Shown in pieces: positions 45,456 through 56,436 of a stretch of 64,000 nt of DNA. How positions within the stretch are numbered: position 1 is the stretch's first letter; each line of letters opens with the position of its first letter. Origin of the DNA: Allodiplogaster sudhausi (lineage: Eukaryota > Nematoda > Chromadorea > Rhabditida > Diplogasteridae). The translations under genes were made by a program, and so were the position numbers. The stretch lies in the NCBI GenBank assembly GCA_945643635.1, contig CALZFC010000276.1:102001-166000 (forward strand). Reading direction: 5' to 3'. Under the pieces are notes generated by a model that was not told the DNA's origin, ran no database searches, and was given only the letters and a program-made list of their open reading frames with translations.

Positions 45456-46472
45456 ATGTTCCCGACGATTGCCTCATGGCAAGTCCTCTACTATGCACCG
45501 ATCTCGCTCTTCGACATCACGGACGTGGTGACGGCGCACCGAATCCGGATCGACAGCTGGGCAGCACTGTTGGACGCGTTGGAGGCGATGGATATGGTGA
45601 AGGAAGTGAAGAGGCTGATCGTGTTCCTCCCTCCGTCCACTCTCGAGGACATGAATACGAACGCCAAACAGTTAGCGTCCAATCTGGAGAGACTCGCACA
45701 GAAACTCGAGCACCCCGAGTTCCTTGTCGTGTCGGCATCGCCTCCAGAATACACAACGACAGCAGCAGAGATGGACTTTGTCGACAACTACCTCACGGAG
45801 CTCCACACCAAGCTGCACACCTCCGTGATCATCACTTCCCTGGCAAGAGTGAACGGAGTCTCTCCCACTTTTATGGCAGCGGGATTCTGCAAGGAAGGCG
45901 AGCAACTGCCAGTTGCTTCAGTCAACACATTTGTTGACATGATGGAGCGGACGGTGCCCAAGTGTGGTACGCAACCGTATCGTCAGCTCTGCCAGGGCTT
46001 GAAAAGCCGCCTGCCCGTGACGAAGCAGCGCCCGCAGTATCGACACCACACTCGACCGCCGACCACTCAACCTTCACCGAAGAGACACCGCCAGCCACTC
46101 ACTGAGATAAGCCCGAACAAGAAGAAGAGAAACGATAAAGGAGCGAGCAACAGCCGCAGTTACAGCCGAGCCGACCAGCGCGACGACACCTCCAGCGCGA
46201 GCTACAGCCAGACACGCCGCTCCGCCCCGAGTTCCAGTCACACCGAGACGCGCCGCAGCCACACCACCGCTCACGAACTGCCGCCCCTCAAGTGCTACCG
46301 TTGCGGCAGACTCGGCCACAAGGCCACCGCTTGCTTTACCCTTTACAAGTTTTGTGCCTATATTACTTATCTCCATCATATCTTTTTCTCTGCCTGGCTG
46401 TCGGGACGCCAGCACGGGGGCCCCGGGGATGTCGTGTACTCCCCCCCACTCGCTACACGGACCGTAATTTAG
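45456..46472 (+). CDS. ORF3 downstream of integrase, with a C-terminal CCHC zinc knuckle
   Basis: A 338-codon ORF starts 27 nt after the pol stop, in the same frame, and ends 43 nt inside the 3' LTR. Residues 1-180 alternate predicted strands and helices (RLIVFLPPSTLEDM, EFLVVSASPPEYT, DFVDNYLTELHTKLHTSVII), an alpha/beta pattern I cannot assign; a distant SGNH/esterase-like fold, as in ORF1 of some LINEs, is speculative. A basic Pro/Ser/Arg-rich linker follows, then a single perfect C-X2-C-X4-H-X4-C knuckle (46293-46334). No membrane segment or signal peptide is evident, so it is not an env gene. It may supply the nucleic-acid binding that this Gag lacks. Readthrough of the pol TGA would fuse it to Pol. 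Confidence 0.8.
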   Translation: MFPTIASWQVLYYAPISLFDITDVVTAHRIRIDSWAALLDALEAMDMVKEVKRLIVFLPPSTLEDMNTNAKQLASNLERLAQKLEHPEFLVVSASPPEYTTTAAEMDFVDNYLTELHTKLHTSVIITSLARVNGVSPTFMAAGFCKEGEQLPVASVNTFVDMMERTVPKCGTQPYRQLCQGLKSRLPVTKQRPQYRHHTRPPTTQPSPKRHRQPLTEISPNKKKRNDKGASNSRSYSRADQRDDTSSASYSQTRRSAPSSSHTETRRSHTTAHELPPLKCYRCGRLGHKATACFTLYKFCAYITYLHHIFFSAWLSGRQHGGPGDVVYSPPLATRTVI

Positions 46473-47033
46473 ACAGAAGCCATCTACCGCACTTCCTACA
46501 GTAACACGCACTATTATATTTGAATCCGGAGCAATGCTCAATGTTGTAGTCTGTTGCCTCGTTTCCCGCCCGATTCTCGGGCAGTATATAATCCCCGGTC
46601 AGCTCTGCCGCGCGCTCTTCTTTTTTTTTTACTTGATTACTCCCGCTCCCCCTCTCATTCTCTCTCGTCCCGTGTTGAGCACTAAGGCTCTTGTTCTTTG
46701 ATTCGTTTTGTTGATGAATTGAAGCGAGCTGATAAACTTGTCAACTCAACTCGCTGTTCTTCCACGTCGTCTCCACTCAGCGTCCGAATCGCTGGGACCT
46801 AGAAGGGTCCGTACCTGAAGGGCGCGCAGCTCTTCTGTTGTGAACCTTGTGTGCCCGAGTGCCCAAGGACTCCTGCTTGGCAGGAGGACCCGCTTCTGAG
46901 CGGAACCTCCCTTATCTCCGGAGGTGACCCGATCACTGACGCGAGAGCGCGTGATCGTGGTGTCAGATACCTTTTTGTAAAGGGTAATCTATCGCCGATT
47001 TTTAATTTTGTGGCAGCGTGGCTAGCCATTACA
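46430..47033 (+). repeat. 3' LTR
   Basis: 604 bp, same ends as the 5' LTR. It is preceded by CACGGGGGCCCCGGGGA, which is G-rich but interrupted by CCCC; a classical uninterrupted polypurine tract is not present. Confidence 0.96.
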
Positions 47034-47495
47034 CTTTTTTTGTTAGAGACGCTGTTGCCTTTCATGTGTAAGGTTAATGTTGTTATTTTGACATCTTTAG
47101 TAGTTGAAAGTTTGGTTGTTCTTGCTTTTCATTGTTCTTGCCCTATGCTGTGTCTTATGAAACCGGAGGCCTTTTCCATTCAACTGCAGTAAATGAGTAT
47201 AAACGTAATGATTGTTAAGCATCTTGAGCATTCCCATCCTCCCATTTTTATTTAATTCCAGATCTTCATTTAATTCAACATTGATATGTGGTAACACAAA
47301 GACTTACAATCATTGAGCTCTTTATAACAGCTGCTCATAACAACAATAACTAAAATCTTGATTGAAGAGAGTCGAGATACCAAGGGAGAGTCCACTTGCC
47401 CGAAGCGCGGCGAAGATTGAATCGGCTAGAAAACACAGTTTTGTCCTCCGCTAGAGAAATAACCTCTGACTGTACCTTCTAATCGGGAACTGACC

Positions 47496-47515
47496 ACCGG
47501 GGCGATAGCCCCGGT
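47496..47515. other. Perfect GC-rich hairpin
   Basis: ACCGGGGC, loop GATA, GCCCCGGT: an 8-bp perfect stem in otherwise AT-rich DNA. It could be part of an RNA or a terminator-like structure; no further evidence. Confidence 0.5.
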
Positions 47516-47568
47516 AGTTATTATGCCGAAGACTTTTTATACATACAAAGGATACTATTTGTACAGTG

Positions 47569-47826
47569 ATGCGGCTCTACTCCATCAACGGAGACGTCAA
47601 GCTGTTCGACTTCGAGGTTGTCCCATATATTGTCTCAATCCCTCTCTCTCTCTTCCTCCCTCCCTTTCTCTCTCCCTCTCCCTCTCTCTCTCTCTCTCTC
47701 TGTCTCTTTCCCCTCTCTTTTTCTGTCTCCCACTCGCTCTCTCTCTCTCGCTCTCTCGTTCTGCAGCACCTGGCCAAGCTGTTGGCCATACTGCTGTCCG
47801 TCCACGCCGCGTCCTGCTCCGTTTGA
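47569..47826 (+). CDS. Candidate two-exon ORF
   Basis: An ATG (or exon start after a tacag acceptor) encodes MRLYSINGDVKLFDFE before a GAG/GTTGTC donor. After a CT-rich intron with a ctgcag acceptor comes HLAKLLAILLSVHAASCSV and a stop, in phase. The opposite strand of the second exon also has a plausible Gly/Gln-rich frame (DGQQYGQQLGQ) with splice sites, so strand is uncertain. Confidence 0.25.
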   Translation: MRLYSINGDVKLFDFEVVPYIVSIPLSLFLPPFLSPSPSLSLSLCLFPLSFSVSHSLSLSRSLVLQHLAKLLAILLSVHAASCSV

Positions 47827-48947
47827 CGTATCGCAATCGCCGAATTTGTCATGAACTTGACCGTCGCCGAGGCTTAGAAGAATCCGCAAGCTCATTTTAT
47901 CATAAGCTTTTCTGTTTTCTTTGTCCAACTTAAATAGCACAGCTTTAGAAGAAACGATAACTGTTTTCAACTTGCTTGTTCGCATTTTAAATTTTGAACT
48001 CAGTACGCATTTTTTTGTTCGTTAAATCCTTTATATAACGATTCTTGGCATTCCGAGAAAATGTCGATTACATTATTGTCATCATCCTTTGACCTTTCGG
48101 CGGAGGGGTTGCACTCCGCCGAGCGATGTTCCCATGGACGACTCCGTTGCTATCCGCCTAATCCGCGTCACTCTAAGCTGCCATCTAAAACTAGGCCAGT
48201 TTTGCAGTTATTATGAAATTAATAATTATCCTTTAAAAATACTTTGATTTAAGTTAGAAACGTGAAATGTGAAGACGTGCGATAGTTATTCTTTCTAAGT
48301 GAAACAGTACAATGACGCCTCCATGAAGTCCTGCCATCGATGAATGATTACTCTCTTCATGAAAAAGCGCTTTTAAAGGAGGACTACCACCGAAAATAAT
48401 TAAGAGATAGCTCTGGCGAGTGTAGTTTCTCTATTTTTTCCATTATCTCTCGAACTTCTCCAGATGCTAAGAAGGTACTTACTGCATATTGAGCGGGCAC
48501 GCACGAAAGCGCATGGAAATAGGGCGTGCGATAGAGCGAAAAAGAAAAATTTCTTCAGATATAGACGTACATTCGCTGGAGGTGTCCTCTAATGCAGAAT
48601 CCCGTTGTCGCAACCTAACGCACCCAGTGAGTTTTTAATGTTTTTAGCCGGTAATTCAATGCATTTGCGAGTAGTCGGAGGATCCAAGAAGGGAGGGATT
48701 TCGAAGATGCTGACGAAATGGCCGCGGATATTGGGCTTCGCATCCTGGTAAGCCCACCGTTTCTACAGAAACTAGAAAGGCGACCGAGTGTGAGACGGGA
48801 GCGAGCGCGAACTTGGTTGATTCCGAGTGAGAGATGATTGGAGAGCGGCGATACTCTTCACTAGGGAAGTTTGATCGGCCAGGGCAGTTTCAAATCTCAC
48901 ATAATTTTTCGGTGAATAGGAAAATATGGATTTCTTGATTATTCAAG

Positions 48948-49395
48948 TTATACTCCATGAATGACGATGTGCTTAACCAACGTCGTGTTCTTCGCGATGT
49001 CACCGTGGACGAGTTTGTTGATCGCAGCCTTTTCCTCGCCAGACAAAACAGCCATCTAAAAATATGCAAGTTTTGCGGCGATTATAGTAATAAGTTTTAT
49101 ATTTAAAAAAAATTCGAGGTTTGCGATATGTATTCATTCTCTTTTGGCTCCTTTAAGTTGCAAAATGAAATTATTACATAAATGATAATAATAAGAATAA
49201 ATGTAAAATGTATCTTGCCTTTCTAACTTGACGGAACATGTCAAAGCCATCGGTCAACGCCTTGAGGTCGCGCGTATTCGAGTAGGAGCTGATGATTAGT
49301 TCAAGCACCACGTCTCGTGCGATTTCGTCGTCTTTCTTGACAGCATACACCGTTACGCAGCTGAAGCGAGGGAGTGAGAAAAAAGATTTGTAGAG

Positions 49396-49431
<36 letters not shown>

Positions 49432-49572
49432 AAAGAGAGGAGAGAGAGAGAGAAGGAGAGAGAGAGAAAGACCAAGCGATGGACAGAATATTTGCATGTA
49501 AAAAAATAATTAGGTAAATTATAACTTACAGTAAGGCAGAAAAACAAGGCCAGTGACTGTAGAACGAGACAT
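48948..49572 (-). CDS. Small secreted protein, family 2, copy 2, with a one-base gap in exon 1
   Basis: Exons: 49530-49572, 49219-49360, 48948-49055. Exon 1 (MSRSTVTGLVFL) parallels the signal peptide of copy 1 but is 43 rather than 44 nt, which puts it out of phase with exon 2. Exon 2 encodes CVTVYAVKKDDEIARDVV ... FDMFRQVRK. Exon 3 starts MAVLSGEEKAAINKLV, aligning with MAALNEREKAEINRLL in copy 1. The exon 2 end can use GC (AAAG/GCAAGA, at the equivalent place) or an upstream GT (CAA/GTTAGA). The internal repeat of copy 1 is absent. The single missing base may be a true mutation or an assembly error. Confidence 0.6.
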
Positions 49573-49765
49573 TTTCCTGGGAGATGGCTGAACTGGCCGG
49601 TAGAGGCACTTTTGTAGATGGAAGTTGGCCGGAATTCAGCCAAGTTGAACGTCCTTCTTTCCCTCTATCTCTTGCTATATATCTCTATCTCTCTCTCTCT
49701 CTCTCTTGACCTCTCTCACCCTCTTTTTCTTTTTCCTCTTTCTCTTTCTATCTCTCCTTCACTAC

Positions 49766-49819
<54 letters not shown>

Positions 49820-50692
49820 TTATCTCTTACTTTGACTCTAGTTCTCTTAATATATCTTCTTTCTTAACATGCTCACAACCTCTATCTTTGTTCTATCTTT
49901 GTCTCTGTTTCTATCTCTCTCCCAGGCTCTCTATTTATCTTTCTCTTTCTCCCTACCTCTGACTTTATATGAATATATCTCTCTCTATCTCTTTCTTTGT
50001 CTCTGCTTCTCAACACCAAGATGATAAGAATGATGAAACGAAAAAACTAAAGTAGAGACAGAATTTTATATATGAATATTCTGTTTATACTTTGGGTCGT
50101 TTTTGCTCTTCTTACTTATCACTTCATTCAAGTATCACTTTGCCGAAACGGATTCGCTTTGCATGTGCTGAATCGTGGGCGTAACCTTTTCTTTTCTGAT
50201 TTCTATATTTCTTAACTTTCCCTCTTGCTTCATCTCCCGAATCACTTTCAATCCGTGTCGTACGGAAAAATATATTCGGAGAGTCAACGATAGAGAGAGA
50301 GAGAGAGAGAGAGCGAAAGAGTAGGGAAAAAGAGGAAAATGCGATCATTTCATGCAGAACGTGCTCATCAGCGATCACGTTCTTACATTGGATAACATTC
50401 TGATACGGTCACACCAGCCAGCAAATATGTTCTATCTGTTTATCAAAATGCAGAGTAGGAAAAAATACAGCCATATTGAAAGGACATCCTTACATATTTA
50501 CATCATTCGGATAATTCTAAGTATAAAAAAAATGTAAGCAAGAGTAAAAAAAACTATATACCATGTATATGTACATGAAACTATGTAATTTAAAATATTC
50601 TACATAAGCAAGAGTAGCGAAAAAATGTATACATATACTACTCACCCTGTTATTTAAAATTTCCCGCCAATCTCCACTCGTAATTCCCTGAT
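49573..50692. other. Family 2 flank: CT tracts and a conserved upstream segment
   Basis: CT repeats fill most of 49665-49990. The segment 50130-50290 (gccgaaacggattcgctttgc and following) is conserved near 35015 and 37590, upstream of the other family 2 copies, and may include promoter elements. The rest is AT-rich with no gene. Confidence 0.6.
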
Positions 50693-51549
50693 TCAGGCGG
50701 GCGGCGGCGCCTTTGTTGTCATCGGAGCTTGCGGAACGGGTATCAGCTCGGTGGCCTCGACGAGTCCCTCGATCAGCTCCTGTCCGGGTGCCCGACCCTG
50801 TCCGGGTATGTGCTCGCACTACAATTAAATTAACGTGTTCTTTTTTTTAATTCCTAAATTTTATTTTTACAACATGAATATAACTTTTTTTGTAAATATT
50901 AACACAAACACTGTATACTTTTTAACGATATCATAATATGCTGTGCAGGTAGATGAGTTGAAAAGGTATCATGCACGCGGTAACATTGTGTCCAAGCAAG
51001 CGTTAGTCAGTGAGAGAAAAATATTTAAAAAGTGGACGACAAAATTTATTTTTAAAATAAAATCTGAAAAGTAATAATAATGATAATAAAAGTGCCTTGA
51101 GCGTGAGTGGATTCGGCTGGAACGGGAAGCAGCAGCAGCGGCAAGTCTTCTCCTTTGTGATGCTGCCGTCTCGATGGCGGATACGTCTGGCAACATTTTG
51201 AATTTTAAATATTCGCGCCAATAGTTGCTCGTTTGGAACTTTTTTTAGCTTATTGTTAGACATTGTGAATCTCAAATGTATGAAATACAAATTTTAATTT
51301 TAAAAAAGAAGGATAAATTCATATTGAACTCGATTTTAATGCTCTTAAATAGTGAATAAAATGAAATAAAAAATTAATAAAACAAAAAAAATAATAAAGA
51401 AGAAAATGAATTAATCATAAAGTCCGACTTTGTTCTTGGGATGCACGAGTACCACGAGAGATGGTCGAGCTGCTCGCGGAAGGCGGGCTCGAGAGACGTC
51501 AGATCGACACGCGCAGCAGGCCACAGCACACACTCACCACCATTCTCCT

Positions 51550-51591
<42 letters not shown>

Positions 51592-52730
51592 AGGGAGGGA
51601 GGGAGAGAGGAGGGCGAATAATGGTAGAGGGAGAGAGGAGGGAGAAAGAAAGGAGGGAGAGAGAGGAGAAGAGACAGAGAGAAAGACAAGGAGTGCGAGG
51701 ATGATAGAAAGAGAGAGGAGAGACAGGGAGAGAGAAAAGGAGAGAGAGAGTGGAGGGAGACAGAGTATGGAGAGAATGAGAAAGAGTGAGAGAATGGTAG
51801 AGAGCGAGAGAATGTTAGAGAGAGAGGAGAGAGAAAAAGGAGGGAGAGAGAGGGGGAGAGATAGAGAGAATGAGAAAGAGTGAGAGAATGGTAGAGAGAG
51901 AGTGAGGAAATGTTAGAGAGAGAGAGAGGAGAGAGACAGAGAGAGAATGAGGAGGGAGAGAGAGGGGGAGAGGCAACCTGCAGCAGATCGTAGTCGACTT
52001 CGCAGGACTCGACCTGCGAGTGGCCGCCGAGGTCGTGGTCGGAGCAGACTCGCTCTGCCACGAAGAACGGGATGATCGGACGGCCTCCTTTCACTCTGGA
52101 GACAGGCAGCAATGGTTGCTGATTTATTCTTCTAGTTTTAATATTATATAGTATTTTTTTATATATTAAAAAAATTTAATAGTGTTTTTTTTAAACAATT
52201 GTCATGCTTACAAGAAGGTAATATATTATTAATGCCCTTATGACCAGTCCGATATGGACTCCTGCATGATTTAAAAAAAAAGAAATAGATAGACCAACGT
52301 GAATGGGCTGACGTGGCATCTTGACTTGCCGCTAAAGCCACAGCTCTGTTTATATGCACACATTCCGCATGGCTTATCCGACTTGAGCACGAATCGCATG
52401 TACTGGTAGAAGTTGTTGAGGGCCTGTGGAAATAAGAAAAAAAAATTATTATCGTTTAAATTTCCCGACATTCTTATGAGTTGAATAATGACAGAGATTG
52501 TAGACCAATAGATCATTCGAGAATAGAACAAAGGCGAGGCCGAACCGTCTCGAACTTCTTGATGAACGTGAAAAACCAGTGCTGCTGACAGTACGGAGTG
52601 AGCTGGCTCAGGTAGGTCACCTGCAAGGAAAGTGAGAGTTTGATGAGATAGAGAGGGAGTAGGAGATTGATATAGATATAGAGAATACTGAGAGAATATT
52701 GAGAGAAGAGAGAAATAGAGAGAGAGAGAG

Positions 52731-52772
<42 letters not shown>

Positions 52773-53201
52773 AATCGAACGAGATCGAGTGGGGCAATTT
52801 CATGACAAAATGAGTGTGTGAAACTGAGAACATGCCTCAGTAAACAAGAAATTGTAGGTTAATTGTTGAAAAATTGCTTCATTGACTGTCAACTTTCGAA
52901 CGATCACTCTTCTTGAATATATTAGATAAGAATATGTTTTCGGAAGGTGGATTCCCTCCATGTGCACATATTCGACTACTGCTAAGAAAATGACATTAAA
53001 AGTATTTAAGCAAGTCGAAGTATCGCCCTTTTCGCAACTTGTCTCTCCATGATTCGTGTGAAAGTGGCTCAAGAGCTGATTGTATGCATGGGAAAACAGC
53101 ACGACATTCTTCACTTCCCCAGAGGTCATTATTCTCATGAACTTACTCGTTCGTCTGAAAAGGTTATGTATGAATATATCTGGATCTCTCTCTCTTTCTC
53201 T

Positions 53202-53244
<43 letters not shown>

Positions 53245-53781
53245 CCTCTCATCCACTCTTTGTGATGTACTGCCCTATCCCCAAAGATCATCTAGTCAAT
53301 GAAGAAAGAGAACAAGCACTAGGCGTGCCTCATCATAATATATTAGTATTATACCTAGTTACGTTTATGATCACTATTTTATTTATTTACATTGTTACTT
53401 TTTTCTTAAATATTTAAATGTTTTGAAAAGATAACCCCATCTTCCCCGCTCGGCCACACGCACGGTCCCCAGCTGCTCCATGTCGAGCAATCATTGGTCT
53501 GGCCATCCGGAGAGTAGACGGCTGCGAGTTGCGCGTCGCCTGCGGAGACAAACGCGAATTCAGACCGTTTTGCATGCTCTCATAAACCCGCTTATTCTCG
53601 GGTGCGGTTTTCGAAAGCCAAGATTGAGATAAGATAAGCATCTTGGATTTTAGAAATTAACCAGCAAGGTGAAAATATAGTTATATATTTTACTCTATTA
53701 TAATCGCTAAAAGAGTTAAATCTCCTTATTCCAACCTTTCGCGACTAAAAGTGCAAGGAGAAACGGCGTAACAAGCAGCAT
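50693..53781 (-). CDS. Secreted thrombospondin type-1 repeat protein, 258 aa, eight exons
   Basis: Exons (minus): 53736-53781, 53436-53539, 52546-52620, 52326-52423, 51978-52095, 51429-51547, 51096-51186, 50693-50818; total 777 nt with the stop and every junction in phase. MLLVTPFLLALLVAKG is a signal peptide. CSTWSSWGPC is the diagnostic WSxW-C start of a TSP1 repeat. The rest is Cys-rich (KPCGMCAYKQSCGF, FFVAERVCSDHD, GGECVLWP, KTCRCCCFPF) and matches no family I recognise; the tail is Pro-rich (MTTKAPPPA). TSP1 modules bind glycans and matrix proteins, so an extracellular matrix or guidance role is an inference. The exon 7 to 8 junction appears to have a GC donor (CTCAAG/GCACTT). Intron 5 (51548-51977) is almost entirely GA repeat. 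Confidence 0.88.
51548..51970. repeat. GA-rich tract filling an intron of the TSP1 gene
   Basis: About 420 bp of imperfect GA/GAGG repeat. On the coding (minus) strand it is CT-rich and runs straight into the acceptor of exon 6 at 51547. Confidence 0.9.
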
Positions 53782-54119
53782 TGCGCTCCTCTCTCACCCT
53801 GACACTCTTTCGATATCCGGGCGTGATCAGGAGGGGCTCTACTAATTGTCAGCTCCTCGCGCCGCCCCATATCCAGAGAGATATCCTTGACAGGGGTGAG
53901 AGGAAGGGCGAAGCTAATTGTAAGGACAAATGGGGATGAGCATGTCAAGAGGTATGATGTGCTTGGGAGATATAGCCATCATTCATTCGAACTGCTTATG
54001 CACACTTCACGCCAAGTTAGCCCACGACGAACTTTATTTTGATGATTGTGATAGCCACCAAAAGATGAAGAACGTGGAAAAAATTTGACCTCTCTCTCTC
54101 TTTCTCTCTCTCTCTCTCC

Positions 54120-54161
<42 letters not shown>

Positions 54162-55800
54162 CTCTCTCTTTCTCTCTCTCGCCTTCTTTTTTCTCTCTCT
54201 CGCTCTATCTCTTGCTCTTTCTCTCTCACTCTCTGTTTCCGTCTGCACTATTTAGTGTTCCCATTTCACTGCATCGGAGCAACATTGATTCGATTCCTAC
54301 GGATAGGCATAAAACCAGCGTAAAAGAAACTGGTCATTTTAACCCCAGCGGCTCCTTTCTCTCTCTTTCTCTCTTTCTCTCTCTCGCTCTCTCTCTCTCT
54401 CTCCCTCTCTCTCTAACTCTGTAGATTCTCTAGACTGACCTGATTGAATGTACATTCTTATGGTCAGAGGTTTCATCAGCACACTGACGTATCTTTTTAT
54501 GTACAAAGGATGGATTTTGTACGGAAACACTCCGTTTTTATGATTATTTTGGAAGAGAATTAAAAAAAAATTAATTTGCCAACTTCTTTCACGTTGTCAT
54601 GTTTCTCTCGATCTATTAATATATTCGTGCCAAAAAAACAAGTAAAATAGAAGAACATAGAAGCAAGAGTGAAGAGAAGGAATTAAATAATGAAATTAAA
54701 CAGAAACTTCAAATCGAGAAGGAGTGTTAAGAATTCAAGGGGACCTAATTACATCAGTATAACTCCGGCCAACTTTAGCTATGTTGCCCGAGCGAACTAT
54801 TACGCACGCGACGCATGAAATGCAACGCGTTGTGCGGTCAGTTGTCATCTGCTTGAACTAACCATCCACGCGCCCATGTGAAAGCTGTCGGCGGTTCCTG
54901 CGTTCGCTCTCCTGTTTTTTCTCTTTCATTTTCTTTTTAGTTTGTTCGTATTTATGTTGTTCCGCTTGAACACTTCTGCGCCTTCTACAGCACCCGATTC
55001 ATAGGAATTGAGTCCAAGTTTGACATGCCATTTTTCCATTCTTAGAATCCCGTGTAGCATTTGTCGCTTCGCTGTCGCATGATGCAAAAAAGTGAGGATA
55101 AGAGGAGATTAGTAAGACATTTGTGAGAAAGTTGTTGCTGGGAAAGGATATAGAACGCCCGGGAAAGAGCTGGGAATGAATGTGTAGAGAGGAATCTGTA
55201 AGAGTAGAGAAGACAGTGAGATGGAATTAAATGAGACTCTTCGTACCGACTCTTCGAGAGTACATTTGCGAGACTGGAGGAGAAACTAGTAGGAAGAAAG
55301 TTGTTCTTTCTTTCGTGCTCCGCCACCGGAAGCACGCATGATATTTCAAGTCGTTTAGTGATAATGATGCAATAATGTTTTGTAAGTCCCATGTACAGGT
55401 TTCTAGTGCCAATGAGAAAAGTCTCGTTTTAGCCCGTGCCGGCGTGGAAGTAATAAGCCTTCATCGCCTTGCAGTGTTGTAGCCATATTTCCTGCTTGCA
55501 CACAAACTTTTACATAGATTATGAGGCACAAATATGGACATGTTTGTAGCCTTTACGAGAACACCTACCTAGAATAGAAGCGGTTAAAAAATATTAATCC
55601 AGCCCTCGCTCGCTCTTCCTTATTCTAAGCCTGAAAGAGAATCAGGAATTGGTTTAATCTGCCCGTTGCTTTTTGTTTCTCATATGCGAATACTGCGTTT
55701 CATTCTTGAACTGATATGTCCTACAGTTTCGGTTTAGCACGGGGTTACTGTATTAAGGCCGGGTACCGTATTATCTGTATCTGCTACCATGAAAATTAAT
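53782..55800. other. Intergenic, upstream of the TSP1 gene
   Basis: CT tracts lie at 54090-54235 and 54355-54415. GC-richer unique sequence at 54740-54910 could hold regulatory elements, but no recognisable box was seen. A 116-codon minus-strand frame (55042-55392) lacks any motif and is not called. Confidence 0.5.
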
Positions 55801-55864
55801 TTTTAAAATATGTTTACTGTGCGCAGTGAGGCCTTCGTGTGTTTTAAGGCTCTTATAGTTCAGG

Positions 55865-56125
55865 ATGACGAGTATACATACTTTACTATTTGCCGCGAAT
55901 ATTTTTTATATTTTTATATTCGAAGGTATATTATTTACTTTCGCCCAACTATACTACTCCACCTGTTTTACTTTCAATATGGACTGGGTGGCTCTGCTAA
56001 ACACGTCCTTTTTCGGTCTTTTCAGTTGGCCTGGCAAAAGGCCTCCCGTAGCGCTCGAACTTGAGGTCCACACGGTGGCTCCAAGTACTTTCCAATTGTC
56101 TAACCCCCCTTCTCTCTCGTTCTTT

Positions 56126-56166
<41 letters not shown>

Positions 56167-56191
56167 CCCCTCTTCCCCACCCTCTATCTCT

Positions 56192-56225
<34 letters not shown>

Positions 56226-56248
56226 ACCCTCTCTTCCCTTCCCGCTCT

Positions 56249-56295
<47 letters not shown>

Positions 56296-56395
56296 GCCCA
56301 TGCACACGCCGTGGCAGCACCGCTTTCTGCTATGGATTTGTGCGTGGGTTGGCGACAGGCGGATGGACGTCGAGGCGTCTTTCTCTCTCTTTCTT

Positions 56396-56436
<41 letters not shown>

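Larger units (their letters stand above)
38788..47033 (+). mobile_element. Complete Ty3/gypsy LTR retrotransposon (8246 bp)
   Basis: Two 604-bp direct LTRs (38788-39391 and 46430-47033) begin TGT and end ACA and differ at only six positions in my alignment. The element is flanked by CTTT on both sides (38784-38787 and 47034-47037), a 4-bp target-site duplication. Domain order is Gag, protease, reverse transcriptase, RNase H, integrase, the Ty3/gypsy order, with an extra ORF downstream of integrase. Coding regions carry three frame changes and a premature stop, so this copy is not autonomous as sequenced. It lies between members of the family 2 tandem array. Confidence 0.97.
47034..48947. other. 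Mostly non-coding sequence after the retrotransposon
   Basis: AT-rich flank, a CT tract (47640-47765) and unique sequence. The candidate exons at 47569-47826 and the hairpin at 47496 are listed separately. Nothing is supported from 47950 to 48947. Confidence 0.6.

Noticed and set aside
45456..46472. ORF3 as an env gene
   Set aside because: No signal peptide, no transmembrane segment and no fusion-type motif; it ends in a zinc knuckle.
52800..53291. 163-codon minus-strand frame in the second intron of the TSP1 gene
   Set aside because: Its N-terminus is a GA-repeat product and the remainder shows no domain or paralogue; kept only as a possibility of a nested exon.
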